A stretch of DNA of 64,000 bases, taken from the NCBI RefSeq assembly GCF_002258315.1, contig NZ_NOYD01000005.1, positions 55,584 through 119,583 of the forward strand, written 5' to 3'. Source of the stretch: Rhodococcus sp. 06-462-5. GTDB lineage: Bacteria; Actinomycetota; Actinomycetes; Mycobacteriales; Mycobacteriaceae. The notes below the pieces were generated by a model. It made no database searches. It saw only the letters and a program-made list of their open reading frames with translations, and was not told the DNA's origin. Shown piece after piece: positions 44,567-54,465 of this stretch. Each line of letters begins with the position of its first letter. Position 1 is the first letter of the stretch. The position numbers were made by a program, and so were the translations under genes.

Positions 44567-46696
44567 GTGACGCGTTGGGCATCGTTCGTCGTATCGCACA
44601 AACGATGGGCACTCGCTGTTGTCGTCGCCGTCGTAGCCGTCGGCGGGATCTTCGGACTCGGCGTCTTCTCGAAACTGAGCGAGGGCGGTTACGCCGACGC
44701 AGGCAGCGAATCGTCCGAAGTCGCGCGACTGGTGCAGGGCATCGGCCAACCGACCCCCGACATCGTCGCGATCTACACCGCCCCCGAGGGCGAGTCGATC
44801 GACGACATCGGACCACAGGTGCAGGCGACGCTCGACGAGTTCAGCAGTCGATACACCCTCGGCAACGTCAGCTCGTACTGGAGCGCAGACCCGATCAGCA
44901 AGGAATTCCTGGTCTCCAAGGACCGAACCAAGGCGTTGGCCACGGTGTACCTCGGTGCGAACTCGGGCGTCACGTTCAACACCTTCGGCGAGCTTCCACC
45001 ACAGCTCGAAGTGCCCGGCATCGAATCGCAGTTCGCCGGCGCTACGGTGGTGGGAGTCTCGCTCAGCGAAACCCTCGAACGCGACCTGATCCGCTCCGAG
45101 ATCATCGCTGTTCCCATCACCCTGCTGCTGCTGATCTTCATCTTCGGCGGCGTGATCGCAGCAGCGGTTCCGGTGTTCGTCGGCATTCTGAGCGTGCTCA
45201 GCTCCCTGGCAATCCTGCGAGTGCTCACCGAATTCACCGAAGTCAGCTCGTTCTCCATCAACGTCGCGTCGTTGCTGGGACTGGGCCTGGCCATCGACTA
45301 CGGACTGTTCATCGTCAGCAGGTTCCGCGAGGAACTACGCGGTGGACTGACGCCGATCGACGCGACCATCCGTACCGTCGCCACCGCAGGCAAGACCGTC
45401 GTCTTCTCCGGACTGCTGCTGATCTGTGCATTCGCCGGGATGCTCGTCTTCCCGCAGGCAGTGATCCGATCTCTCGGGTTCGGGGCCATGGCCGCAGTGG
45501 CGAGTGCAGCCGTCCTGTCCCTGACCGCCGTTCCCGCCCTGCTCGCCATTCTCGGTACCCGCATCAACTCCTGGACGTGGTCGCGCACCGCGTCCGATCG
45601 AAGTGACGCACGCGCACACAGGTTCTGGGGCGGCATCGTCACCCGCGTCATGAAGCATCCCGGCATCGTCGCTGCCGTCATCGTCGCCGGGTTGCTGATC
45701 ATCGCCACCCCGATCCTGAAGGTATCGCTCGGAGAGGTCGACTACACGGCGCTGCCGAAGGACAACCCTGCGCGCATGGCATTCGAGACACTCGGCTCCG
45801 ACTTCGAGTCCACCGGCGAGGGCGCAACGGTGGTTCTGCGCGGCCTGGACGGCGTCAAGCCCCAGGGCGCACCGATTGCAGCGCTCACCTCCGCCGTGGA
45901 ATCCACGCCCGGTATCGCCCGAGCCGAATTCCTGGGCTCGAAGGACGATTTCGTGACGCTGCAGGCGTCCTACAGCGAACCGGCCGACGGACTCAGCGAG
46001 GCCGAATCCCAATCCGAGGCAGTGGCGGCGCTGCGCTCGATCACTCCCCCGGACGGCACCGAGATCCTCGTCGGCGGCGGACGAGCCAATGTCGACGACG
46101 GCAATGCGGCGATCGCGAAATGGCTACCGGTGATGATCGCGATCATGGTCGTCTCGACGCTGGTGTTGCTCTTCCTCGCGTTCGGATCGATCGTGCTGCC
46201 GATCAAGGCGGTCCTGATGGCCGGACTGAGCCTGGCTGCCACCTTCGGCGCACTCACGTGGGTGTTTCAGGAAGGCCACGGAGCCGACCTGCTCGGCGTC
46301 ACCCCCGGACCACTCGAGTCGACGTTCGTGGTCCTCATTCTCGCGGTCATCTTCGGCTTGTCGACCGACTACGAGGTGTTCCTGATGTCGCGCATGGTCG
46401 AGGCTCGCGCGGCTGGAGCGAGCACCGAGGAAGCGGTGATCTTCGGCGCTCAACGCACCGGACGCATCGTCACTGCCGCAGCGCTGATTCTGATCGTCGT
46501 CACCGGGGCCTTCACCATCTCGGGTCTGTCGATCATGAGATTCCTCGGCGTCGGAGTGATTCTGGCGCTGATCATCGACGCCACCATCATCCGCATGCTG
46601 TTGGTTCCGTCCTTGGTCAAACTCATGGGCGAGGCCAACTGGTGGGCACCGGCCTGGATGAAGAAAGTGCACGAAAAGGCCGGTATGGGGCACTAG
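44567..46696 (+). CDS. MMPL-family membrane transporter
   Basis: The 709-residue RND-type protein has the usual two halves, each with an extracytoplasmic domain followed by five helices, plus an N-terminal helix. Mid-membrane motifs are GLGLAIDYGLF in the first half and IFGLSTDYEVFLMSR in the second, giving the proton-relay Asp-Tyr pairs. Such proteins export lipids or siderophores. It starts at GTG 44567 with CGGAG upstream. It is shorter than most lipid-exporting MmpL proteins and lacks a cytosolic tail. Its partner is unknown. Confidence 0.92.
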   Translation: MTRWASFVVSHKRWALAVVVAVVAVGGIFGLGVFSKLSEGGYADAGSESSEVARLVQGIGQPTPDIVAIYTAPEGESIDDIGPQVQATLDEFSSRYTLGNVSSYWSADPISKEFLVSKDRTKALATVYLGANSGVTFNTFGELPPQLEVPGIESQFAGATVVGVSLSETLERDLIRSEIIAVPITLLLLIFIFGGVIAAAVPVFVGILSVLSSLAILRVLTEFTEVSSFSINVASLLGLGLAIDYGLFIVSRFREELRGGLTPIDATIRTVATAGKTVVFSGLLLICAFAGMLVFPQAVIRSLGFGAMAAVASAAVLSLTAVPALLAILGTRINSWTWSRTASDRSDARAHRFWGGIVTRVMKHPGIVAAVIVAGLLIIATPILKVSLGEVDYTALPKDNPARMAFETLGSDFESTGEGATVVLRGLDGVKPQGAPIAALTSAVESTPGIARAEFLGSKDDFVTLQASYSEPADGLSEAESQSEAVAALRSITPPDGTEILVGGGRANVDDGNAAIAKWLPVMIAIMVVSTLVLLFLAFGSIVLPIKAVLMAGLSLAATFGALTWVFQEGHGADLLGVTPGPLESTFVVLILAVIFGLSTDYEVFLMSRMVEARAAGASTEEAVIFGAQRTGRIVTAAALILIVVTGAFTISGLSIMRFLGVGVILALIIDATIIRMLLVPSLVKLMGEANWWAPAWMKKVHEKAGMGH

Positions 46697-46704
46697 CACC
46701 GGAA

Positions 46705-46720
46705 CTTACTTAAGAGTAAG
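46705..46720. promoter_or_regulatory. 16-bp operator-like inverted repeat before acrA1
   Basis: CTTACTTAAGAGTAAG has perfect 6-bp arms around TAAG and lies 10 bp before the ATG of the acyl-CoA reductase, in the 34-bp gap after the MMPL stop. TTACT-N4-AGTAA dyads are typical of TetR-family lipid-metabolism regulators, so this is a candidate repressor site. Confidence 0.5.
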
Positions 46721-46730
46721 GTCGGCTCGC

Positions 46731-48731
46731 ATGGCGAACTACATCGTAACCGGCGGTACCGGGTTTCTCGGGAAGAACGTTGTGCCCCGATTGCTCGAAC
46801 GTGATGCGCTCGCTGCGATCCACGTGCTGGTGCGTCCGAACTCGGTGGCTCGTCTCGAGCGACTCGCACAGCACCTCGACGGCGGCGACCGAATTCACCC
46901 GCTGGTCGGCGATCTCACCGAGCCGGAGCTCGGACTCCGAGACGTGCCTGCCGACATCGACCACATCCTCCATCTCGGAGCCGTCTACGACCTGACCGCA
47001 GGCGACGAGCAGACCCCGACCAACGTCGCCGGAACTGCCTCGGTGATCGGCCTCGCCGAGAAGACCGGGGCCCGCCTGCACCACATCTCGTCGATCGCCG
47101 TTGCGGGCGACTATCGAGGAACGTTCTCCGAGAACGACTTCGACCTCGGCCAGAAATTTCCGACTGCCTATCACCGCACCAAGTTCGAGTCCGAGAAGTT
47201 GGTGCGCGACAGTGCTGCGGACTGGCGGGTGTATCGGCCGGCCGCGATCATCGGACACTCGGAGACCGGTGCGATCGACAAGGTGGACGGACCGTACTAC
47301 TTCTTCCCGTTCTTCGCGGAGCTGGCCAAGCTGCCCTCCGTCGTACCGATCACGGTGCCGAAGATGGGCGCCACCAACCTGGTTCCGGTCGACTACGTCG
47401 CCGACGCCATCGTCGAGCTCGTGCATCGAAACACCGCACCCGGCAGCGTGTTCCATCTGGTCAATCCGACGCCTCAGTCGATGGCAGAGGTCTACGCCGC
47501 GTTCTCGTCGGCAGCCGGATCTCGCGCGAGAATCGTCGACGTGCCAGGAGCGCTGGTCGCTCCCGTGGTCTCCCCCAAGTCCAAGGCCGTGCGCAAGCAA
47601 CGCGACGCCGCCCTTCGTGATCTCGGAGTACCTCCGGTGATGCTCGAACACCTGACTCTGCCCACCGTGTTCGAGTCGGAATCGACACAGAAAGCGTTGC
47701 AGGGCAGCTCGATCACACCGCCACCGCTGCGCACGTACGCCGATCGCGTGTGGACGCACTGGCGGGAGAACTTCGATCCCAAGCGCAATCGCCGAAACGA
47801 CCCACGCGGGCCGCTGTTCGGCCGTCACATCGTCATCACCGGTGGCTCGTCCGGAATCGGCCGAGCCAGCGCCGAAGCAGCTGCCCGCAAGGGCGCGGTG
47901 GTCATTCTGCTCGCGCGTGGCCAGGATCAACTCGACGAGGTGGTCGAGCACATCCGCGAATCGGGCGGCACCGCCTACGGCTACTCGTGCGACGTCACCG
48001 ACAGCGAATCGGTTGACCAGACCGTGAAAACCGTTCTGAGCGAACATGATCACGTCGACATGCTGGTGAACAGCGCCGGCCGATCCATCCGCCGCGCACT
48101 CTATCGATCCACCGATCGATTGCACGACTACGAGCGCACCATGGCCGTCAACTACTTCGGGGCGATCCGTTTGGTGCTGACACTGTTGCCACACATGCGT
48201 GAACGTCAGTTCGGGCACGTCGTCAACCTCTCCAGCGCTGCCGTTCTGGGGCACCCTCCCCGCTTCTCGGCCTATGTTGCCAGCAAGGCAGCACTGGACG
48301 GCTTCACCGATGTGGCTGCCGCAGAGACACTCTCGGACGGAATCACCTACACCACCATTCACATGCCGCTGGTGGACACACCGATGATCACCCCGACGGG
48401 CGACAAGAACGTCGGCCCGGTCTTCTCACCGGAGAAGGCTGCCGCCATCGTGATTCGCGCACTGAGCGACAAACCGAAGCGAATCGACACTCCGCTGGGA
48501 ACACTCGGGCAATTCGGTGCCATGTTCGCCCCCAAGGGCAAAGACCGCACGATGCACCAGCACTACCGCAAATTTCCCGAATCCGCTGCAGCCAAGGGTG
48601 AAACGCCGGTGATGATCGAGAACGGGAAAGTGCCCTACCGAGTCCGCCGGTACGATCCGAAAACTCCGACCGCACGCATCGGCAAAGTGATCCGACGAGT
48701 CGGAAGACTGGTCCCCGGCACCAGTTGGTGA
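46731..48731 (+). CDS. acrA1: Two-domain fatty acyl-CoA reductase, AcrA1-type
   Basis: The 666-residue protein joins an N-terminal NAD-binding-4 reductase domain (TGGTGFLGKNVV at 8-19, YHRTK as Tyr-Lys pair) to a C-terminal SDR domain (TGGSSGIGRAS near 371, YVASKAA as active site). This is the layout of M. tuberculosis Rv3391, which reduces acyl-CoA to aldehyde or alcohol for wax-type lipids. Its place between dnaE2 and imuB also matches. The MMPL gene just upstream could move related lipids. Confidence 0.88.
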   Translation: MANYIVTGGTGFLGKNVVPRLLERDALAAIHVLVRPNSVARLERLAQHLDGGDRIHPLVGDLTEPELGLRDVPADIDHILHLGAVYDLTAGDEQTPTNVAGTASVIGLAEKTGARLHHISSIAVAGDYRGTFSENDFDLGQKFPTAYHRTKFESEKLVRDSAADWRVYRPAAIIGHSETGAIDKVDGPYYFFPFFAELAKLPSVVPITVPKMGATNLVPVDYVADAIVELVHRNTAPGSVFHLVNPTPQSMAEVYAAFSSAAGSRARIVDVPGALVAPVVSPKSKAVRKQRDAALRDLGVPPVMLEHLTLPTVFESESTQKALQGSSITPPPLRTYADRVWTHWRENFDPKRNRRNDPRGPLFGRHIVITGGSSGIGRASAEAAARKGAVVILLARGQDQLDEVVEHIRESGGTAYGYSCDVTDSESVDQTVKTVLSEHDHVDMLVNSAGRSIRRALYRSTDRLHDYERTMAVNYFGAIRLVLTLLPHMRERQFGHVVNLSSAAVLGHPPRFSAYVASKAALDGFTDVAAAETLSDGITYTTIHMPLVDTPMITPTGDKNVGPVFSPEKAAAIVIRALSDKPKRIDTPLGTLGQFGAMFAPKGKDRTMHQHYRKFPESAAAKGETPVMIENGKVPYRVRRYDPKTPTARIGKVIRRVGRLVPGTSW

Positions 48732-48741
48732 CCGGCAGAAC

Positions 48742-49251
48742 TCAGCGCAACAGAGCCTTTGCCCAGACTCGCAGGAATCCCTGACTCAGGTATGTCAGAG
48801 TGCCGATGGCCAGAACCCATTTGACGGTACTGACCACGGTGGTGGTGCGAACGACGGTGTCGGTGATCTGTTCGCGGTTGTCGACCAGTATCAATCCGAC
48901 GATGTTCTCGATGTAGTCGCCGGCAGCGGAGGCCACGGGCGCAACGGCCAATGCCGTCGTCGCCGCGGGGCTGAGCGAGGTCTTCGCCGCCAGGCTCCTC
49001 GCGCCTGCACGTAGTGCGATGGCGTAGATCGCCGGATGCACGAAGTCGGGCAGATAGTGGCTGCGGAACCGAACGATCTCGGTCTCGTCCATGCTCGCCA
49101 GGATCTGCCGATAACGCTGGGCGGACCACGCCGTCTGCACGGCAAGCACTTTCGGGGCTGCAGGACCGAGCAGTCGGGCAATGTTGGCCTGGGATACGAC
49201 GAACAGTGCCGACCAGCCCAGCATCCGACGATCCAGCGCACCGAGAGTCAT
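48742..49251 (-). CDS. Uncharacterised 169-residue protein with hydrophobic segments
   Basis: I do not recognise a family. The protein begins at ATG 49251 and has hydrophobic stretches near 10-25, 85-105 and 140-158, with a conserved-looking DYIENIVGLILVD in the middle. It lies 11 bp after the hydrolase stop and convergent with acrA1. The longer frame to 49467 overlaps the hydrolase and is a shadow. Confidence 0.65.
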   Translation of the reverse strand: MTLGALDRRMLGWSALFVVSQANIARLLGPAAPKVLAVQTAWSAQRYRQILASMDETEIVRFRSHYLPDFVHPAIYAIALRAGARSLAAKTSLSPAATTALAVAPVASAAGDYIENIVGLILVDNREQITDTVVRTTTVVSTVKWVLAIGTLTYLSQGFLRVWAKALLR

Positions 49252-49262
49252 GCCTGCAGACC

Positions 49263-50021
49263 CTAGCGCGTCAGGAACGGGAGAACGGCGGCCTCGAACG
49301 CCGAGTACCCGTCGCGATGGATGCTGTGCCCGGTGCGGAATGCCTCGACACGGCAGGTCGGAATCTCGGAGACCATCGCCTCCAGCCGAATCGGATCGAC
49401 CATGCCGCCGGGACCGCCCCGAAGCACCAGCGTCGGAGCAGTGATGTCGGCCAACGACTCCCACCACTGCGGATTCGGCCGACGGAACTGTTCGAGAGCA
49501 GTGGTGGTCATCGAGCGATCGAAGGCGAGTACCGCGCGGGGATGCAGAAAGACGCTGGTCGCTGCGTGCCAGAGTTCGGTGATCGACGGCATCTTGCCGG
49601 TCAGTGTCGGCGGGGCATCCCCCGGCCGAATCGGTATCGGGAGCTCTTCGAGGACCAGACGGCGAACGAGCTGCGGGCGACGCTGAGCGACGAGTGAGAC
49701 CGCGTATCCGCCGAGGGAATGGCCGACGAGATCGACTTCGTCGAGCCCGAGGTGGTCGATCAACGCCAGCAGGTCTGCCCCGAAGGAATCGAACTCGTAC
49801 GTGGACGTGTGCGCACTCTTGCCGTGTCCGCGCAGATCGACGGTGATCACCCGGCTGCCCTGCGCGGTGAGTGCACGGGTGAACCGATCCCAGGTCGTGC
49901 TGTCGCCGCCCATGCCGTGCACCAGCATCACCGGTGCCGAGTTCGAGTTCGCATGCCCCCGCGGGGTGAACGAGCGATACGCGATATCGACGCCATCGAG
50001 GTCGACCGTCTCCGACATCAT
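49263..50021 (-). CDS. Alpha/beta hydrolase
   Basis: The 252-residue enzyme has the oxyanion HGMGGDSTTWDRF, nucleophile Ser in GHSLGGYAV, a probable acid near LRGGPGGM, and His in GHSIHRDGY. Substrate is unknown. The start is ATG 50021 or 50018, with GAGGGA upstream. It lies 28 bp downstream of imuB and may be transcribed with it. Confidence 0.87.
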   Translation of the reverse strand: MMSETVDLDGVDIAYRSFTPRGHANSNSAPVMLVHGMGGDSTTWDRFTRALTAQGSRVITVDLRGHGKSAHTSTYEFDSFGADLLALIDHLGLDEVDLVGHSLGGYAVSLVAQRRPQLVRRLVLEELPIPIRPGDAPPTLTGKMPSITELWHAATSVFLHPRAVLAFDRSMTTTALEQFRRPNPQWWESLADITAPTLVLRGGPGGMVDPIRLEAMVSEIPTCRVEAFRTGHSIHRDGYSAFEAAVLPFLTR

Positions 50022-50049
50022 CTGCATTCCCTCGACGGTAGCGGTGCCG

Positions 50050-51639
50050 CTATTCGTAGATTCCCTCCACCCGCCACCGACCCTCGTCGAACACCAGCAG
50101 CAGAGCCCTTTCGTCGTCGAGTACCACCTGGGCTCGCGCCGTCGGACCCGTCGACGCGTGGCCACTGTCCCACCATCGCTCGTCCACCGGCCACGGTCCG
50201 GCCAGACCCGTCAACTCCCATTCCTTGGTCCCCCAGCGCAATCTCGACGGCGGCGCATCGAACACACCACGATCTGTGACGCCGATTCCGGTCCCCGCCC
50301 GATTCATCAGCGTCACCGTCGGACGTGTCTCGATCACTGCCGCCGGGGCAGGCTCCGGTAGCCGCCCCGGCCAGGGATCCGACGGATCGGACATCGGCAC
50401 CAGTTCGTCGCCGAGCGGACGCAGGGTGATCCGCTCGGCCGGCCCGCGGCCACCGCTGAGCACACCACCGAGCACCGATTCGCCGCCGAGCAGCCCCTGC
50501 ACGCGCACCAACGCCCGACGCGCCCTCTCGTCCTCGTCCCCGACACTGCCCCACAAACCCAGCTGCAGCTCACCGGCTGCCACCACTTCGATCGGTTCGA
50601 GCCGCAGCACGGTGATCGCGGACGTCGGCTTGTTCTCGCTGCGCCCGGTGATCCAGCCGTCGAGTTGCCACCGCACGCGGTCGGCTGTTCCCTCCGGCGT
50701 CAACGGCTCCGCGCAGCGCCAGATCCGCGACAGATTCTCGCCGTTACCGGTACTGGCATGCACCAACAATCGAGTGCATGCAACGGCAGCGGCAGCGAGC
50801 TTGGTGTGCAACTGCTCGGCCAACCCACGCCCGGCGAACGCAGCTGCGTCGACCCGATCGATCGGTGGATCGCACTGGTACTCCACATCCAGGTCCGGCG
50901 GTAGAGCTCTGGCCGACGGCGGACGTTCGGGCTCACCTCGAGCACTGCGATGCGCCAAGACGGCATCGGTACCGAAGCGCGACGCCACATCCCCGGGAGA
51001 CAGTGCCGCGAAGTCACCGATGGTCCGTAAACCCAAGCGGCGCAACAAGTCCACCAATTCACCGCGATCGGCAGCGGACATGCTCGGTTCCGCCGAGAGT
51101 TCGGCCACCGGCAACGGTGCGAGAAAGCCTGCACCCCCGCCGCGCGGCACCACCTGCGCATACCGCGCGGCGACGACCGCGGTGGACAGCTCGTCGGCGA
51201 TACCGATCTGACATTCCACACCGGCAGCCGACGCTTCGTCGATCAACCGTTCCGCTGCCCGATGCTCGGTACCGAAATACCGTCCGACGCCGCGGGCAGA
51301 GAGAACCAGCAGGCCCGGCCTGAGCACTTCGACTCCCGGCGCGATGGCGGCGACGGCCGAGACCACGGGCTCGAACAGTCGCGCATCACGATCGGTATCG
51401 GCAAGAGCGACATGCACATCCGGGCACCGTGCCTGCGCTTCCCGACGCCGCAGTCCGCGCTTGATACCCGACGCCCGTGCCGTCGCCGAGCAGGCAACGA
51501 CCCGATTGGCCGAGGTGACGACCACCGGATGCGTCGCAGGCAGATCGGCCTGAGCCGCTGCTGCAACAGCAGGCCAATCGGGACACCACAGTGCAAGAAC
51601 ACGGCTGGCAAGAACACGGCTGGGACGGTCGATGCTCAT
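50050..51639 (-). CDS. imuB: ImuB, Y-family polymerase-like mutasome subunit
   Basis: The 529-residue protein is a Y-family polymerase relative that lost catalytic acidic residues and acts as the hub linking DnaE2 to the sliding clamp. It opens [16 protein letters not shown], typical of ImuB, and has fingers/palm-like segments but no YADD/SIDE-type catalytic motif. A candidate beta-clamp motif near QLGLWG lies in the C-terminal half. ATG 51639 overlaps the imuA' stop by 4 bases; the frame beyond that is a shadow. Confidence 0.93.
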   Translation of the reverse strand: MSIDRPSRVLASRVLALWCPDWPAVAAAAQADLPATHPVVVTSANRVVACSATARASGIKRGLRRREAQARCPDVHVALADTDRDARLFEPVVSAVAAIAPGVEVLRPGLLVLSARGVGRYFGTEHRAAERLIDEASAAGVECQIGIADELSTAVVAARYAQVVPRGGGAGFLAPLPVAELSAEPSMSAADRGELVDLLRRLGLRTIGDFAALSPGDVASRFGTDAVLAHRSARGEPERPPSARALPPDLDVEYQCDPPIDRVDAAAFAGRGLAEQLHTKLAAAAVACTRLLVHASTGNGENLSRIWRCAEPLTPEGTADRVRWQLDGWITGRSENKPTSAITVLRLEPIEVVAAGELQLGLWGSVGDEDERARRALVRVQGLLGGESVLGGVLSGGRGPAERITLRPLGDELVPMSDPSDPWPGRLPEPAPAAVIETRPTVTLMNRAGTGIGVTDRGVFDAPPSRLRWGTKEWELTGLAGPWPVDERWWDSGHASTGPTARAQVVLDDERALLLVFDEGRWRVEGIYE

Positions 51640-52448
51640 GTGGAAACCGCGATCGACAACGGATTCTGTTCGAGCTTCTCGGCATGCCACTCGATGCGAC
51701 CGTTCTCCGAACGCAGGTCGAGTCGAACGGTGCGGGGCCGCATCGCCTTGCCGCGAGCGCACACCGACAATCGGACGCCGCGCAGTCGGCCGCGGCCCAG
51801 CTCCCGGCCCGTGCCGAGGCCGTCGTATCCGTGCACCGATGCGTCCAGTCGTAGCTCTGCCCCGTCCCAGTGCCCATCGGTCACCAGCAGCGTCGACCCC
51901 TTGCTCCGCGCTCTGGCCACCACGGCCCTGGCCCGAGTGGGCGATACCGACAGACCGCCGAGACCGAGTACCACCAGGTCGACGCCGTCGAGCAGAATGG
52001 CCGCCACTTCCACCGGGTCGGGACCGGGATCGGGAATCAGGGCCAGCTTGCTCAACTGCGCGCCCATCTCCACCGCGGCCAGAATCCCGAAACGGGGCTG
52101 CCCGATGACGGCGACATGCCCACCGGCACCGGTCACCGCAGCGACCAACCCGATCAGGAGCGAGCCTGCACCGGACACCGAGGCCACCGTTCCACGCACC
52201 AGTCCGCCGTGCGGTAGCACCTCGATCAGCGCAGACGGCACCGGAAGAACGGGCCGTTGACGGGTTGGACGCTGTGTCGACGGTCCCGGGTGCACGGGCT
52301 CGACGGGGTCCGAATTCTCGATGCGCACCGACGCCGTTTCGCCCCGGGAAGGCACGGCAGCCATCCGGCTACGCAGCAACGCCACGCGCTCCGGCAGCGA
52401 CAACCCGTCGAGCGCATCCGGCGTGACGGAAGCTCCCGATACAGTCAT
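51636..52448 (-). CDS. imuA': ImuA', mutasome accessory protein
   Basis: The 270-residue protein is a RecA-fold relative without an intact Walker A lysine; [18 protein letters not shown] occupies that region. It is required with ImuB for DnaE2-dependent mutagenesis in mycobacteria. ATG 52448 has AAGGGGAG upstream. It is translationally coupled to imuB. An SOS box lies about 72 bp upstream. Confidence 0.9.
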   Translation of the reverse strand: MTVSGASVTPDALDGLSLPERVALLRSRMAAVPSRGETASVRIENSDPVEPVHPGPSTQRPTRQRPVLPVPSALIEVLPHGGLVRGTVASVSGAGSLLIGLVAAVTGAGGHVAVIGQPRFGILAAVEMGAQLSKLALIPDPGPDPVEVAAILLDGVDLVVLGLGGLSVSPTRARAVVARARSKGSTLLVTDGHWDGAELRLDASVHGYDGLGTGRELGRGRLRGVRLSVCARGKAMRPRTVRLDLRSENGRIEWHAEKLEQNPLSIAVST

Positions 52449-52519
52449 GTCACTCCCCTTCGCGGCGTGGAAAATCGAGCCGAAACGTCGGTGTTCGACG
52501 AACGCGGGAAGTGGCGTAT

Positions 52520-52535
52520 TCGAACACAATTTCGA
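52520..52535. promoter_or_regulatory. LexA (SOS) box of imuA'-imuB
   Basis: TCGAACACAATTTCGA matches TCGAAC-N4-GTTCGA with a single mismatch in the right arm. It lies 72 bp upstream of imuA' and about 119 bp upstream of the divergent kinase gene, and pairs this operon with the dnaE2 box at 44459. Confidence 0.72.
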
Positions 52536-52653
52536 TCTGCACTCAGTAAAGCCGCTCGGACGGCAACTCGTCAAGGCGATGCCGAAGCCCCTGGTAGATG
52601 CCTCCGTTCCTCGGCTGCAGGCACGTCCCGCCATCGTCAACTAACCTGTGGGC

Positions 52654-53877
52654 GTGACGGATCAGCAGCGTGTTCGACGGGGCGTCGGGCCCGACTACCT
52701 CCTGGCAGGCAGATACCGCCTGGCCGGCAAACTCGGCGGCGGAGGCATGGGCGCGGTATGGCTCGCCACCGACACACTTCTGCACCGTCAGGTGGCCGTC
52801 AAGCAGGTCACGTCCACCACTCGGTTGACCCCACAGCAGGCCGTGGAAGTGCGCAACCGGGCCATGCGCGAGGGTCGCATCGCCGCCCGACTCTCCAGCC
52901 CCCACGCCATCGCGATGCACGACGTCGCTCTTGTCGACGGTGAGCCGTGGTTGGTCATGGAGTACCTGTCCTCGCGCAGTCTCGCGCAGGCACTCGGCAC
53001 CACCGATTCGCTACCACCGTTCGAGGTCGCTCAGATCGGCGCGCAGATCGCCGACGCCCTGACCGAAGCGCACGAGGCCGGGATCGTGCACCGAGACATC
53101 AAGCCGGGCAACATTCTGATCGCCGATCGCGGCAAGGATCTGGGCATCGTCAAGATCAGCGACTTCGGCATCTCCCGCGCCAAAGGCGACGTCGAAGCGG
53201 CCGACGACAGCGTGATCACCGGCACCCCGGCATATTTCGCACCCGAGGTCGCACGCGGACAGGATCCCACCGCGGCCAGCGACGTGTTCTCCCTCGGCGC
53301 AACGCTGTACACGGCCATCGAAGGAAAACCACCGTTCGACATCGATCACGATTCGATCGCGCTGCTGCACCGAGTTGCCAAGGGGCAGATCATCGCTCCC
53401 ACCCGCAGCGGTGATCTCACGGGTCCGTTGCTGCACATGCTAGAGCCCGATCCTGCCCGACGTCCCACCATGGCGCAGGCCCGCGACGAGATCATCGTCG
53501 CCGCGATCAGTAAGCGCGGCACCATAGCTCAGCTGCGCGGGGTACCCCTGACGTCTGCGGACGGCGTGGTGCCGGCGTGGGCGAGACGCTCGACGCCGGT
53601 CTCCGAATCTCGCCGGCCGTCGAGGGAGTTCGGAAGAACAATTGCGGGCCTACCGGCCGTGCAACCCGGTGAGAGCCAAGCCAATCCGGTCCCGTCGACG
53701 TATTCGCCACCGCCGTTCGACCTGCCGAAAAAGAAGAAGAACCCGATCGACGACATCCTGATGCGCATCGAGGACGTCATCGGCGACCGAACGTCGATTC
53801 CGTCGACTGCCGTCCTCGCCGCACTCGTGCTGGCCGTCGTCATCGTTGTCGTACTGCTGATCACACTCGTGGTGTAG
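52654..53877 (+). CDS. Membrane Ser/Thr protein kinase (Pkn-type)
   Basis: The 407-residue protein has an N-terminal kinase domain with GGGGMGAVW, the ATP Lys in VAVKQV, catalytic HRDIKPGN, DFG and GTPAYFAPE. A Ser/Pro-rich juxtamembrane segment and one C-terminal helix (about 386-405) with almost nothing outside follow, so it has no external sensor domain. GTG 52654 is used; GTG 52648 is possible. Its 3' end overlaps the convergent next gene by 17 bp. Confidence 0.93.
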   Translation: MTDQQRVRRGVGPDYLLAGRYRLAGKLGGGGMGAVWLATDTLLHRQVAVKQVTSTTRLTPQQAVEVRNRAMREGRIAARLSSPHAIAMHDVALVDGEPWLVMEYLSSRSLAQALGTTDSLPPFEVAQIGAQIADALTEAHEAGIVHRDIKPGNILIADRGKDLGIVKISDFGISRAKGDVEAADDSVITGTPAYFAPEVARGQDPTAASDVFSLGATLYTAIEGKPPFDIDHDSIALLHRVAKGQIIAPTRSGDLTGPLLHMLEPDPARRPTMAQARDEIIVAAISKRGTIAQLRGVPLTSADGVVPAWARRSTPVSESRRPSREFGRTIAGLPAVQPGESQANPVPSTYSPPPFDLPKKKKNPIDDILMRIEDVIGDRTSIPSTAVLAALVLAVVIVVVLLITLVV

Positions 53878-54367
53878 CTCGGCTGCCGAGTCGCGAGATG
53901 GCGTCGGTGAGCACCGATGGCGCAAGCCTGCGGTGCACCGCGGACAACGGCACCCACACCCACCTCCCGAGACCGCGGTCGTATCGAACGAACGTCGTCA
54001 ATTCGAGCCGTCCGTTTGCTGCGTGGATCACCAGATGCACAGTCAGAGAATGCGATCGGGTTTCCAGGCGAATCCACTGCGAGGTAGCTTCTGCGATGCG
54101 CCATCCTGCCACCGAAGTCGGCGTCCATCCTCCGATCAGCTTCAACTGCAACAAACCCTGCCAGATGAATCGTTCCGCGGCGGTAGGAACATCGCCGAAC
54201 ATGGCCCTTGCCCACCGCTCCGGCGTGGCCGCTACAGCGACGTCCACGAAGAAGTGGTCGACGTAGTCAGCGTGCATGGTCGAGCGAGCGAGTACGTCCT
54301 CGGTCATCTCACCGGCTCCGACCAGACTCTTCACTCGATACCGGTCCTGCTCTTCGGTCTTCGACAC
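53861..54367 (-). CDS. Uncharacterised DUF2867-like protein
   Basis: The 168-residue soluble protein shows HADYVDHFFVDV, FIWQGLLQLKLIGGW, and TTFVRYDRGLGRWVW segments that resemble DUF2867/polyketide-cyclase-like proteins; the assignment is tentative. GTG 54367 has GAGGGGAG upstream. It is divergent from a TetR regulator with two similar dyads in the gap, so it is the likely repressed target. Confidence 0.65.
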   Translation of the reverse strand: MSKTEEQDRYRVKSLVGAGEMTEDVLARSTMHADYVDHFFVDVAVAATPERWARAMFGDVPTAAERFIWQGLLQLKLIGGWTPTSVAGWRIAEATSQWIRLETRSHSLTVHLVIHAANGRLELTTFVRYDRGLGRWVWVPLSAVHRRLAPSVLTDAISRLGSRATPRV

Positions 54368-54384
54368 ACTCGACTCCCCTCAGG

Positions 54385-54400
54385 TATACGGTGGCGTACA
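54385..54400. promoter_or_regulatory. TetR operator candidate 1 (imperfect)
   Basis: TATACGGTGGCGTACA is a degenerate copy of the perfect dyad 34 bp away. It lies 18 bp before the GTG of the divergent gene. Confidence 0.55.
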
Positions 54401-54418
54401 ACGTGATCGTATCCCTTT

Positions 54419-54434
54419 TATACGGTGCCGTATA
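54419..54434. promoter_or_regulatory. TetR operator candidate 2 (perfect)
   Basis: TATACGGTGCCGTATA has perfect 7-bp arms around TG and lies 31 bp before the TTG of the TetR gene. Two copies at 34-bp spacing suggest cooperative autorepression. Confidence 0.65.
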
Positions 54435-54465
54435 GATCGATTTCGTCGACGCTCAGGAGGGCACC

